NCBI RefSeq assembly: GCF_000485905.1
Contig: NC_022664.1
Span: 124,001-188,000 of the forward strand
Length of the DNA: 64,000 nt
Reading direction: 5' to 3'
Origin: Spiribacter curvatus
GTDB lineage: Bacteria > Pseudomonadota > Gammaproteobacteria > Nitrococcales > Nitrococcaceae
Shown here: positions 1 to 8,442 of the stretch, in pieces
Layout of the letters: the number at the start of each line of letters is the position of its first letter
Position numbering within the stretch: position 1 is the first letter of the stretch
The notes under the pieces: generated by a model
Database searches by the model: none
What the model saw: only the letters and a program-made list of their open reading frames with translations
What the model was told of the DNA's origin: nothing
Program-made: the position numbers and the translations under genes

Positions 1-459
1 TGCAAACTTCGAGGCATTTGACTCGGCCAGCGCGACGAAGCGATCGACTGTTCGGTAGGTGCGCTCCCGGTTAAGCGGTCTGATGTCGTTGAGTAGCCCG
101 TAGCGATGTTCGCCCAGGTAGCCAGTGCGTTTTGGAATACGCGCGATCCAGGGGATAAGGGCGGCCTTTGCCGAGCGCGGCAGTACGATCGCTCGAGCGT
201 GGAGGAGGCGTTTGAGTGCCTGTCCCAAACGCCAGCGCCGAATGAGTCCCAGCTCGCCATGTGCGACTGGTAGGGTGAATGTGTGACGAACCTCCGGCAT
301 TCGCTCGAGAAGTGCCTGTCCCCAAGAGGGAGCGATTACATCGATTGCGCGGTCGGGTGCCTCACGCTTGAGCGCTCGAAAGAGGCTCTGTGCCATCACC
401 ATGTCGCCTACCCAGCCCGGCCCGACGACGAGGATGGCGTCGCTGGGCTGGTCGGTCAT
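1..459 (-). CDS. waaF: ADP-heptose:LPS heptosyltransferase II, 5' part only (runs off the window)
   Basis: Glycosyltransferase family 9 enzyme that adds the second heptose to the LPS inner core at the cytoplasmic face of the inner membrane. The first 153 residues are visible, reading from ATG at 459 to the window edge. The N-terminus MTDQPSDAILVVGPGWVGDM holds the family nucleotide-sugar loop (VVGP-WVGDM), followed by AQSLFRALK and LLERMPEVR, all typical of WaaF. The ATG overlaps the TGA of lpxL (ATGA), so the two genes are translationally coupled. Two copies of the dispersed 12-base motif (216-227 and 312-323) lie in frame and encode WGQAL and LGQAL. The open frame has no stop before position 1, so the remaining two-thirds lies outside the window. 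Confidence 0.9.
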   Translation of the reverse strand, partial: MTDQPSDAILVVGPGWVGDMVMAQSLFRALKREAPDRAIDVIAPSWGQALLERMPEVRHTFTLPVAHGELGLIRRWRLGQALKRLLHARAIVLPRSAKAALIPWIARIPKRTGYLGEHRYGLLNDIRPLNRERTYRTVDRFVALAESNASKFA

Positions 460-1415
460 TGGATCTCTCCATGGCGGTTGTGGGGTTTCTGCAGCGCATT
501 GGCATAGGCTGGCCGCTCGCCTGGTGGCGGGTGCTTGAACCGGCGGTGGAGCCAGAGATACTGCTCGGGATGCGCGCGGATCCCCCGTTCGATGACCGCA
601 TTCATCCATTGGGCATCGGTGCGGTCATTACCGGTCGGGAATCCCGACATCGCCGGTGCCAGAGAGACTTCATAGCCGCTGCCATCGGCGTTGACGTTGA
701 AAAACAGCGGTACGACCCTCGCGCCGCTCATTCTGCTGAGACGCATCAATCCGGTCGTGGTCGGTGTCGGAACACCCATGAAGGGCACGAATTCGCTGTT
801 GCGGATGCCATAGTCCTGATCCCCCGCATACCAGACTGGCGTTCCCTCTTTGAGTGTCCGCACGATTTTCCGCAGCTCCGTGCGTGGCAGTGCATCTGCC
901 AGCGTCCGCGACCGGCTCCGCAGCATCGCTTGGTCCATGAGCGGTTTTTTACGCATCGGCTTGTAAATCGCAGCCATCCGGATCCGGGGCCCGATCAGCC
1001 GGGCGGCGAGCTCAATACATAGAAAATGCCCCGATAGCAGAACGACTGGCGACCCGTCCGATTGCGCTGCTTCCAGATGCTCCAGCCCATGGACTTTGCA
1101 GGGGATTCGATCGACACGCGCACCCCCGAACCAGGCAAGCGCGGTTTCCGCTACCGCTCGGCCGGTGTAGCGCAGATTAACGCGGATGATGTGATCACGT
1201 TGTGCCTGTCCCAATTCCGGGAAACAAAGCTCGAGATTTCGCTTCGCGACCCTGCGTCGTTGGGTCGGGAAGTGATCGAGTAGCCGACCGACAGCCTCGC
1301 CGATTGCGAAGGCAATGCGTGGCGGCAATTTCCCGAGCATCCAGAGCAGCGCCAGAGAAAAGCGCTGGCTGACGCGATGGCGCAGGTCGGTCGTCGCGGA
1401 GCTGGAATCGGACAC
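456..1415 (-). CDS. lpxL: Lipid A lauroyl/palmitoleoyl acyltransferase
   Basis: Inner-membrane LPS acyltransferase (HtrB/LpxL family, 319 aa) that adds a secondary acyl chain to Kdo2-lipid IVA. The sequence shows an N-terminal hydrophobic stretch (about residues 18-40), the catalytic H-x4-E signature in SGHFLCIELAARL (about 125-137), and the conserved blocks GDQDYG and FVPFMGVPTPTTTG. The start is GTG at 1415, 99 bp from the hldE start on the other strand. Its stop overlaps the waaF start. One dispersed motif (1202-1213) encodes part of ELGQAQRD. Whether it is the lauroyl (LpxL) or a related (LpxP) acyltransferase cannot be told from the sequence. Confidence 0.9.
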   Translation of the reverse strand: MSDSSSATTDLRHRVSQRFSLALLWMLGKLPPRIAFAIGEAVGRLLDHFPTQRRRVAKRNLELCFPELGQAQRDHIIRVNLRYTGRAVAETALAWFGGARVDRIPCKVHGLEHLEAAQSDGSPVVLLSGHFLCIELAARLIGPRIRMAAIYKPMRKKPLMDQAMLRSRSRTLADALPRTELRKIVRTLKEGTPVWYAGDQDYGIRNSEFVPFMGVPTPTTTGLMRLSRMSGARVVPLFFNVNADGSGYEVSLAPAMSGFPTGNDRTDAQWMNAVIERGIRAHPEQYLWLHRRFKHPPPGERPAYANALQKPHNRHGEIQ

Positions 1416-1514
1416 GTCAGGGCGAGCTCTGGCTGGATGTTGGCGCGTGATTGATCTTGGTGCCTGCTAGAATCTGCATCATTGGTCACACAATCTACCG
1501 CCTCGAGGGTTTCG

Positions 1515-2975
1515 ATGCAGCTGGAATTGCCCGATTTTGGTACCGCCCGAGTACTCGTGGTCGGTGATGTCATGCTCGATCGCTACTGGCATGGCCCAAC
1601 CAGCCGGATCTCGCCTGAGGCGCCGGTACCGGTGCTGCGCGTGGATGGCGAAGATGCGCGACCGGGTGGCGCCGCGAACGTTGCCATGAACCTGGGGGCG
1701 TTGGGGGTCCAGGTCCGGATCATCGGCCTGATCGGTGACGATGATCATGGTCGGCTTCTCGAGTCCCGCCTGCGCGAGGGCGGCGTTGATCCATTACTTC
1801 AGCGCGTCGCCACCCATCCAACCATCTGCAAACTGCGGGTCCTCAGCCAGCGCCAGCAGCTCATGCGGCTCGATTTCGAACGGCCATTCACCGCCACGGA
1901 AACCGATGGCCTGATGGATATGTTTACACAGGCCCTCGCCGAGACCGATGTGGTCATCATGTCCGACTACGCCAAAGGGACGCTCTCGCACGTCCAGGCG
2001 CTGATCGGCAAAGCACGTGAAGTGCCTGTCCCAATCCTCGTCGATCCAAAGGGAACAGACTGGGATCGTTATGCCGGTGCGACACTGCTTACTCCCAATC
2101 TTGGCGAGTTCAGGCAGTACGAGGAAAAGCACGGAGCTCGCACGTTGGATCGCGGGCACCAGCTTTGGGACAGGCACGTCCTTGAGGATGTCGTCCCTAC
2201 GGCACTTGAGGCGCTTTCGCTCGACGGGATGCTGGTGACCCGGGGTGAGGCGGGCATGAGTCTGCTACGCCGCGGAGCGTCGCCTTGCCATCTGCCGGCT
2301 CACGCACAGGAAGTTTTCGATGTGACCGGGGCGGGCGACACCGTCATTGCATTGTTGTCCGCGGCGCTGGCGGCGGGCGCCGAATTCCGGCAGGCCACTG
2401 CACTGGCGAATCTCGCGGCGTCGCTGGTGGTTGCAAAGGTGGGCACGGCGTCGGTGACCGTCCCGGAATTGGAGGCCGCTGCTGGTCAGTCGCCAGGCGA
2501 TTACCCCATCACCGATCCACAGGTGCTGATCAGTCTTCTCGAGCCGCTCCGTCAGCGAGGTCAGCGCATTGTTATGACGAACGGGTGCTTTGATCTGATT
2601 CACGCCGGTCATGTGCATTATTTGGGACAGGCACGTTCCCTCGGCGACCGCCTGATCGTTGCCATCAATGACGACGAATCGGTGAGACGGCTCAAGGGGG
2701 ATGGGCGCCCGGTGATGCCCCTCGCCCAGCGGATGGCCGTTGTTGCGGCACTGGGGTCAGTTGATTGGGTGATTGCTTTTTCGGGCGACACGCCGGCGAC
2801 GCTCATTGAGGCGATACAACCGGATATTCTGGTTAAGGGCGGGGACTACCAGCCACAGGATATTGCCGGTTACGACGCCGTTACAGCGGCGGGAGGCGAG
2901 GTGAGAGTGCTCGACTTTATTGAGGGCGAGTCTACTAGCGCGATCATCGACCGAATTCAGGGGCCATCCTCGTAG
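1515..2975 (+). CDS. hldE: Bifunctional heptose 7-phosphate kinase / heptose 1-phosphate adenylyltransferase
   Basis: Cytoplasmic two-domain enzyme supplying ADP-heptose for the LPS core, 486 aa, close to the family length. The N-terminal PfkB-type kinase domain carries VVGDVMLDRYW, RPGGAANVAMN and the catalytic DVTGAGDTV. The C-terminal nucleotidyltransferase domain carries TNGCFDLIHAGHV and VKGGDYQPQDI. I chose ATG 1515, which follows GAGGG and matches family N-termini, over an in-frame TTG at 1482. Three dispersed motifs lie in frame: 2022-2033 (VPVPI), 2166-2177 (WDRHV) and 2623-2634 (LGQAR). At the first and third sites the protein keeps the same length as remembered E. coli HldE, so there the motif arose by substitution rather than insertion. 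The 3' end overlaps kdkA by 19 bp, tail to tail. Confidence 0.95.
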   Translation: MQLELPDFGTARVLVVGDVMLDRYWHGPTSRISPEAPVPVLRVDGEDARPGGAANVAMNLGALGVQVRIIGLIGDDDHGRLLESRLREGGVDPLLQRVATHPTICKLRVLSQRQQLMRLDFERPFTATETDGLMDMFTQALAETDVVIMSDYAKGTLSHVQALIGKAREVPVPILVDPKGTDWDRYAGATLLTPNLGEFRQYEEKHGARTLDRGHQLWDRHVLEDVVPTALEALSLDGMLVTRGEAGMSLLRRGASPCHLPAHAQEVFDVTGAGDTVIALLSAALAAGAEFRQATALANLAASLVVAKVGTASVTVPELEAAAGQSPGDYPITDPQVLISLLEPLRQRGQRIVMTNGCFDLIHAGHVHYLGQARSLGDRLIVAINDDESVRRLKGDGRPVMPLAQRMAVVAALGSVDWVIAFSGDTPATLIEAIQPDILVKGGDYQPQDIAGYDAVTAAGGEVRVLDFIEGESTSAIIDRIQGPSS

Positions 2976-3667
2976 GCCTGGATGAGAACGGGCCAGCCAC
3001 TGTTCGCCGCCGACGCCAGGGCAGGTTCGCGGCTGAGAGAGCGTTTCAGCCGCGCCAGACTCCGTGCCTTCATCGCTGCGCTTGCATGCAGGTGGCCCCG
3101 GTCCCAGTCGATCAACCAGACGCTCGGATTGTCATCGATGAGGATATTGCGCACGTTGAGATCGGCGTGGTGTACCCCCGCATCATGGAACCGTCGTATT
3201 ACCCGGCCGACCTCACGCCAGATCGGCGCGGGCATATCGCTCGCGGCGAGATCGGCCAATGATCGGGTGCCGGGGATCTGGTCGGTGAGGATGTCTGCAG
3301 TGTAGCTGAATCCCTGTCTTCGGATATGCCCGCCGTATGGGACAGGCACGGACAGGCCAAGCTCGCGGAGGCGCGCGGTGAGCACGAGTTCCCGCCAGGG
3401 CCGACTGCGGCGGAGGCCCGGCCATATGAATCGATCGTTGCTGAGATGGCGCGGGAGCCCACCCCGCCGATAATGGCGAAGCACCAGGCGTCGATGGTCG
3501 AAGTGAAGGAAATAGGCCTCGGCACGGCCGCTGGCCCGGTGCTCAATTAAACCCCGCGCCTCAACAGACTGTGCATCGAAGAGATATGCCGGTAGGTCAG
3601 CGGGCGAGGCGGAGAGGGGACTGATAAAGTAATCACGCTCGTGCTGTCGGAAGTATATATGGGCCAT
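2957..3667 (-). CDS. kdkA: 3-deoxy-D-manno-octulosonic acid (Kdo) kinase
   Basis: Membrane-associated kinase that phosphorylates Kdo on lipid A in organisms with a single Kdo. It shows the protein-kinase-like fold: RLVLRHYRRGG near residue 60, the catalytic loop HHADLNVRNILID and the metal-binding LIDWDRG. Start is ATG 3667 (a GTG codon precedes it at 3670). The start lies inside the first codons of the divergently transcribed waaC-like gene (3659), so each promoter must lie in the other gene. One dispersed motif (3338-3349) encodes VPVP. The position among heptose and Kdo genes supports the assignment. Confidence 0.88.
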   Translation of the reverse strand: MAHIYFRQHERDYFISPLSASPADLPAYLFDAQSVEARGLIEHRASGRAEAYFLHFDHRRLVLRHYRRGGLPRHLSNDRFIWPGLRRSRPWRELVLTARLRELGLSVPVPYGGHIRRQGFSYTADILTDQIPGTRSLADLAASDMPAPIWREVGRVIRRFHDAGVHHADLNVRNILIDDNPSVWLIDWDRGHLHASAAMKARSLARLKRSLSREPALASAANSGWPVLIQAYEDGP

Positions 3668-4774
3668 CACCGTTCACACTCCACTGAATCACAACCGGAG
3701 CGGCTATGTCTCTTCCGGCTCTCCGCCATCGGTGACTGCTGCAACATCGTCCCCATTGTCCGTACGCTCCAGACCCATCGGCCAGAGACACGACTCACCT
3801 GGGTGATGGGTCAAACTGAGGCCAGCCTGCTCGGCGACCTCGACGGTGTTGAGATTATCACTCACGAGAAAAACAATGGGACAGGCACATTACGACGCCA
3901 GCTCGGATCTCGCCGCTTTGACGTTCTAATGCTCATGCAGGTCGCGCTTCGGGCCGGTCTGGCCTCAAGGGCTGTCCGTGCCCCGGTACGCCTGGGGTTC
4001 GACCGCTCGCGATCCCGCGACGGTCATGGTCTTTTTATCAATCGCCGTATCCCCCCACTGACGCCAGGCCATGTCACGGACGGTTTTTTTGGCTTTTGCG
4101 AGGCTATGGGGGTCCGGGATCGAACGCTCCGGTGGGACATTCCGATCCCAAAGGCGGCGCATGACGCGGTGGACCGCCTTGTCTGCCCGCATGACACCGC
4201 CGCACCGCCGCTTCTGGTGCTCAGTCCCTGCAGCAGTGATCGGTTCCGTAATTTCCGGAATTGGCCAGCTGAACGTTACGCCTGCGTCGCACGGCATGCC
4301 GCAGTGCACCACGGTCTGCAAGTCGTCCTGACCGGCGGCAATAGCGAGATCGAGCGGGCCTACGGGCATAGCATCGAGCGCGAGTTGGGGAAGTACAGCA
4401 ACGTGCCTGTCCCAAATCTCAACCTCATCGGCCAGACAGATCTCAAAACGCTCTTCGCGTTGATCCAGCGGGCGACTGCGGTGATTGCTCCGGATTCAGG
4501 ACCGGTCCATATGGCGGTGGCTGCAGGGACGCCGGCAATCGGGCTATATGCCACATCCAATCCGAACCGGACCGGTCCCGTGTTGGGGCGTAATTGGGTG
4601 GTGAACGCCTATCCGGAGGCTGTCCGACGATTTCTTCGACGCGATGTCGATGCGATTCGCTGGGGAAGACGCGTTCGTGATCCTGGGGCAATGGAACTCA
4701 TCACGCCATCAATGGTGACGGAGCGACTGGACCAACTAATGGCGACACCCGTTGGCGAGCGGTTGAGCCGGTGA
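3659..4774 (+). CDS. Glycosyltransferase family 9, heptosyltransferase I-like
   Basis: LPS core heptosyltransferase family member, about 371 aa. RLCLFRLSAIGDCCNIVPIV is the GT9 N-terminal loop with the catalytic Asp (IGD). The C-terminal half contains APDSGPVHMAVAAGTPAIGL, the signature for ADP-heptose binding. The frame is open from GTG 3641; ATG 3659 is the likelier start. The GTGA overlap with waaA indicates translational coupling. By context it is probably WaaC or a family 9 core transferase of unknown sugar specificity. Dispersed motifs at 3877-3888 (GTGT) and 4403-4414 (VPVPN) lie within it in opposite orientations. Confidence 0.85.
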   Translation: MGHHRSHSTESQPERLCLFRLSAIGDCCNIVPIVRTLQTHRPETRLTWVMGQTEASLLGDLDGVEIITHEKNNGTGTLRRQLGSRRFDVLMLMQVALRAGLASRAVRAPVRLGFDRSRSRDGHGLFINRRIPPLTPGHVTDGFFGFCEAMGVRDRTLRWDIPIPKAAHDAVDRLVCPHDTAAPPLLVLSPCSSDRFRNFRNWPAERYACVARHAAVHHGLQVVLTGGNSEIERAYGHSIERELGKYSNVPVPNLNLIGQTDLKTLFALIQRATAVIAPDSGPVHMAVAAGTPAIGLYATSNPNRTGPVLGRNWVVNAYPEAVRRFLRRDVDAIRWGRRVRDPGAMELITPSMVTERLDQLMATPVGERLSR

Positions 4775-6069
4775 ATTTAGCCGTCTATCGCATGCTCTCG
4801 CGTTGCCTGTCACCTGCCTATCGGTTTTATTTATGGCGGCTCGGGCGGAAAAACCGGGCGTATCGAGCGGGCCTGCAACAGCGTTGGGGCAACTACAGCG
4901 CTCGGCCGCCGGTCCCAGGAGCGGTCTGGGTCCATGCGGCGTCCGTTGGAGAAGTGCGGGCCGCGCAGAGTCTGATCGACCAGTTGCTTAACGACGACTG
5001 GCCGCTTTTCATTACCACGAATACGCCGACCGGACTGGACACAATCAGCCGTCGCTATGGAGCAAGAGTGGAAAGCGGCTACCCACCCGTGGATGTCCCC
5101 AAGGCCGTCGACCGTTTTGTTGACGCTCTATCCCCCGCGGCAGCGATCTTCATCGAGCTTGAGATCTGGCCGAACCGTCTCGCTACACTCGCGGCACGGA
5201 ATATCCCGGTCGCCCTGATCAACGCCCGATTGAGCTCCACGAGCTTGATTCGGTATCAGCGCTTTGGCGCCCTGATCCGCCAATCGCTTCAGGGCATAAC
5301 CTGCATCTGTGCGCAGACCGAGGAAGATGCGGGACGTTTCCACAACATGGCTGTCCCAAACCGCAAGATCCACATAACCGGCAATCTGAAGTTCGACCAG
5401 GCGATCGACCAAAGCCAGGTAGAGGCAGGATGGCAGTTAAGGGGATTGATTGGGCGTGAGCGTCCTGTCTGGGTCGCTGCCAGCGTTCGGCAGGGTGAGG
5501 CGGCCTGGATTCGGGAGGCGCACGAGGCCCTGCTCGCGAGTTTTCCCGATGCCATGTTGATCGCTGTTCCCCGGCATCCCGAGCGGTTTCAGTGGCTGGA
5601 CGTCGATGGAGAGGAAGTTTGGGACAGGCACGTCATCAAGGCTTCGGCGCCTGGCGAGGGCAGTGAGCCGTACAGGACGGCCCACGTATTACTAGCGGAT
5701 ACCGTGGGGGAAATGATCAAGTACCTGGCGGCGGGTGATGTGTCGTTTGTTGGTGGAAGCCTGGTGCCTGTTGGTGGTCATAATCCGCTCGAGCCGGCTG
5801 TACTCGGTAAACCCGTACTGATGGGCCCCCAGGTCAGGAATTTTCAGCAGGTGGATGAGTTACTCGCGAGCGAGGGCGCCCGTTTCAGGGTGCACGATGC
5901 GGACGAACTTGCAGAGTCGTTGGAGCATCTGTTTCGGGACAGGCACGTTCTGGATGCGACTGGTCGAAACGCACAGGCAGTGATTGAGGCCCATCGCGGG
6001 GCGAGCACCCGGACGATGAAAATCCTTGAGGACACGGTTTTGTCCGGCACCCGCCCAGAGACCCGCTAA
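4771..6069 (+). CDS. waaA: 3-deoxy-D-manno-octulosonic acid transferase
   Basis: Kdo transferase (432 aa) that joins Kdo to lipid IVA at the inner-membrane face. Features are an N-terminal hydrophobic anchor (about residues 8-22), WVHAASVGEVRAA with the catalytic Glu, FITTNTPTGLD, IELEIWPNRL, and near the C-terminus FVGGSLVPVGGHNPLEPA, the nucleotide-sugar site. Start GTG 4771 overlaps the upstream stop. Two dispersed motifs (5620-5631 and 5935-5946) encode WDRHV and RDRHV. A degenerate copy near 5348 gives MAVPN. The gene ends 23 bp from the convergent tolC stop. With kdkA next door, the organism probably makes a phosphorylated Kdo core. Confidence 0.93.
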   Translation: MNLAVYRMLSRCLSPAYRFYLWRLGRKNRAYRAGLQQRWGNYSARPPVPGAVWVHAASVGEVRAAQSLIDQLLNDDWPLFITTNTPTGLDTISRRYGARVESGYPPVDVPKAVDRFVDALSPAAAIFIELEIWPNRLATLAARNIPVALINARLSSTSLIRYQRFGALIRQSLQGITCICAQTEEDAGRFHNMAVPNRKIHITGNLKFDQAIDQSQVEAGWQLRGLIGRERPVWVAASVRQGEAAWIREAHEALLASFPDAMLIAVPRHPERFQWLDVDGEEVWDRHVIKASAPGEGSEPYRTAHVLLADTVGEMIKYLAAGDVSFVGGSLVPVGGHNPLEPAVLGKPVLMGPQVRNFQQVDELLASEGARFRVHDADELAESLEHLFRDRHVLDATGRNAQAVIEAHRGASTRTMKILEDTVLSGTRPETR

Positions 6070-6092
6070 CCGAGCTGGCCGTTAGTCTTGGA

Positions 6093-7412
6093 TCAGCGCT
6101 GCGCGAGTAATCCGTTGACTCGTTCGAGATCGGCCTCGGTCAGCGTCCCCGCCGCCTGTTGCAATGTCAGGGTGTTGAGCAGATAGGCGTGACGCGCCTG
6201 TTCATAATCGCGTTCTGCATTGAAAAGTTCGCGCTGGGCATTGAGCACGTCGACAATCGTACGGGTGCCCACCTCAAAGCCGGCTTCGGTGGCCTCAAGG
6301 GCCGCGCGCGTTGATACCCGTGCCTGATCAAGCGCGCGCACCCGCTCCAGCGCCGTGAGTACTCCTCTGTAGGCATTGGCTGCGTTACGGGCGACTGTAC
6401 GGCGGGTCTGTTCCAGCGACTCACGCGCCTCGGTGTAACGGAATTGCGCCTCGCGGATATTGGAGGACACCTCGCCCCCCTGGTAGAGCGGAAAGTTTAC
6501 TTCAACGCCCGCGCTCAACTGATTGGCTTCGCGCTCTATACCGCTTTTCCCATACTCATGTGAGCGATTATATCCAGCGACCAGATCAGCGGTCGGTAGA
6601 CGTCCGCCGCGTTGGATATCGATCCCGTCCATTGCTGCCTGAGCTGCAAATCGTGCGGCGGCTAACTGGCGATTTTCCTCCTCTGCCCGTGTTCTCCAGG
6701 CAGAGGGTTCGGCAGGTTCCGGTGGTGTCAGTGAGATGCCACTTTTAACGGGATTGAGCGCCGCGGGAGCCCGATTCGTAAGCTCCCTTAGCTCTTCACG
6801 CCGACTGGCGAGATCGTCTTCTGCCTGAAGCCGCTCGGCGCGTGCGAGATCCGCTTGAGCACGAGCCTCCTCGACGTCCGTGCGGGCGATTACACCGACC
6901 TCGAATCGCTGTTCGGCCTGATCGAGCTGACGCTGTATGGCCTCCAGATTGGCCTCGGCGGCATCCAGGGCTTCGCGTGAATCCAGAACGGCGAAATAGC
7001 GTTCAGCGACACGCAAGATGAGCTCCTGCTCCGCGAATGAAAACTCGGCTTGGGCCTGACTGACCTGTGCATCCGCCTGATCCACCGCCTGACTTTCCGA
7101 GTAGCGAAAGAGCGGCTGGCGCAGTGAGATCCCGTAGGTCAGCTCACGGTACTGGTCATCTGCGTCGCGGTTATCTATCGCATTGTACGTGGAGTCCAGC
7201 GAAGCATTCGGTCGCAGCCCGGCCTTTGCCTGAGGGAGCAGCTCCTCTCGGGCGTTTAGATCGGCGATGGCCTGCTGGAACTGAGGATCACTGCTGCGTG
7301 CCCGCTCATAAATGCTGGATAGGCCTTCGGCGCTGGCGAAGTTTGGGACAGCCACCATAAAGGCGGCGGTCAATAGGGCCGCGGCGACTGGCTTTCTTTC
7401 CGGATAAGGCAT
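6093..7412 (-). CDS. tolC: TolC-family outer membrane efflux channel
   Basis: Outer-membrane channel of tripartite efflux or type I secretion systems, 439 aa. The N-terminus MPYPERKPVAAALLTAAFMV ending in ASAEG is a signal peptide. The rest shows the two-fold OEP repeat with long heptad-rich helices (QAQAEFSFAEQELILRVAER; RYTEARESLEQTRRTVARNA) and the typical end DVLNAQRELFNAERDYEQAR. I chose ATG 7412, which has AGGA upstream, over an upstream in-frame start. It is the last gene of a methyltransferase-rhodanese-tolC operon. A degenerate copy of the dispersed motif (7344-7355) falls at the signal-peptide end. Which pump it serves is unknown because no partner is adjacent. Confidence 0.88.
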   Translation of the reverse strand: MPYPERKPVAAALLTAAFMVAVPNFASAEGLSSIYERARSSDPQFQQAIADLNAREELLPQAKAGLRPNASLDSTYNAIDNRDADDQYRELTYGISLRQPLFRYSESQAVDQADAQVSQAQAEFSFAEQELILRVAERYFAVLDSREALDAAEANLEAIQRQLDQAEQRFEVGVIARTDVEEARAQADLARAERLQAEDDLASRREELRELTNRAPAALNPVKSGISLTPPEPAEPSAWRTRAEEENRQLAAARFAAQAAMDGIDIQRGGRLPTADLVAGYNRSHEYGKSGIEREANQLSAGVEVNFPLYQGGEVSSNIREAQFRYTEARESLEQTRRTVARNAANAYRGVLTALERVRALDQARVSTRAALEATEAGFEVGTRTIVDVLNAQRELFNAERDYEQARHAYLLNTLTLQQAAGTLTEADLERVNGLLAQR

Positions 7413-7429
7413 GAGTAGATCCTGTCTGA

Positions 7430-7753
7430 TCAGTATTGTGGGAGGCCGGGATCGACACAACGGCACCAGGCATCTATCCCGCCACTCAGATTGAGGACTC
7501 GCTGATGACCGTTTTGTTCGAGCCAGCTAGCCACCTGAGCGCTCCGAATCCCATGATGGCAGATCACAACGGTGTCCACGTCCTTTGGGAGTTTGCTCAG
7601 AAGGGAAGGACTCATCCGGCTCATCGGCGCGAAAATGCTGCCCTCAAGATGATTGATATCGGTTTCCCAGTCCTCGCGCACATCGAGCAGAGTGAGATGT
7701 GCCTGTCCCTTACTTAACTGCTCGTTCAATTCCGTGGGTGTGATGGTCTTCAA
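7430..7753 (-). CDS. Single-domain rhodanese (sulfurtransferase)
   Basis: Cytoplasmic rhodanese of 107 aa. TLLDVREDWE is the CH2A-like block. The active-site loop is CHHGIRS with the persulfide-forming Cys near residue 65, followed by NLSGGIDAW. There is no signal peptide. It lies 26 bp after the methyltransferase stop and 17 bp before tolC on the same strand, so it is co-transcribed with both. The sulfur donor and acceptor cannot be inferred. A dispersed motif (7699-7710) encodes KGQAH. Confidence 0.85.
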   Translation of the reverse strand: MKTITPTELNEQLSKGQAHLTLLDVREDWETDINHLEGSIFAPMSRMSPSLLSKLPKDVDTVVICHHGIRSAQVASWLEQNGHQRVLNLSGGIDAWCRCVDPGLPQY

Positions 7754-7779
7754 TGCGTTGATCCGATAAAACGCGGGCT

Positions 7780-8442
7780 CTAGACCGCGAAGCTGCGTGT
7801 GACCGGCGCGCCAACCAGTGCGGGCGCGCTTGTATCAAACAGGCTCTCGCATGCCCACTGGTCGTCTGAGACCCGCGTGATCAGGACAGCCTCCATGATC
7901 GGTAGCTGTCCCAGTATCAGAAACAACCGCCCCCCCTCAGTGAGGCTGCGGTGAAACCCCTGATGGAGCTCGGGCAGAGAGCCGGTGACGGCAATTACGT
8001 CGTAAAGTTGCCCATCGTCCCAGCCCGATGCCGCGTCCGCGGTCTCAAGACGAATGTTCTCGGCGCCCTGCTGCTTGAGGTTCTTCGACGCCAACTCAGT
8101 GAACCCCACGTACAAGTCAATACTGGTTACATCTTCGGCCATCTCACTCAGACAGGCCGTCAGATAGCCCGATCCTGTGCCAATCTCGAGCACCCGCTCG
8201 TTTGGTTGCGGGTCGAGTGCCTGGAGAAGCCGTGCTTCAACCTTTGGTTCCAGCATCACTTGGTCGTTCCCAAGCGGAATCTGCATATCGGCATAAGCGA
8301 GGTTTGCAAACGCCGTCGGCACAAAAGCATGGCGTGGCAGCTTTTGCATGACTTCCAGCACCCGCTCATTGAGGACATCCCAGGTGCGTAACTGCTGTTC
8401 CACCATGTTTTCCTGCGCAGTGGCGAGGTCTACGTCGGTCAT
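7780..8442 (-). CDS. Protein-L-isoaspartate O-methyltransferase family protein
   Basis: SAM-dependent methyltransferase of the Pcm family, 220 aa from ATG 8442. It shows MVEQQLRTWDVLNERVLEVM at the start, the Pcm-type PRHAFVP, and the SAM-binding motif I VLEIGTGSGYLTACL followed by SIDLY. The C-terminal half is less typical of E. coli Pcm. This subgroup is commonly found beside tolC in gammaproteobacteria, which I recall rather than see. The frame is open upstream to 8547, but the earlier start would add a non-conserved 35-aa extension. Function as an isoaspartyl repair enzyme is likely but not certain. Confidence 0.75.
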   Translation of the reverse strand: MTDVDLATAQENMVEQQLRTWDVLNERVLEVMQKLPRHAFVPTAFANLAYADMQIPLGNDQVMLEPKVEARLLQALDPQPNERVLEIGTGSGYLTACLSEMAEDVTSIDLYVGFTELASKNLKQQGAENIRLETADAASGWDDGQLYDVIAVTGSLPELHQGFHRSLTEGGRLFLILGQLPIMEAVLITRVSDDQWACESLFDTSAPALVGAPVTRSFAV

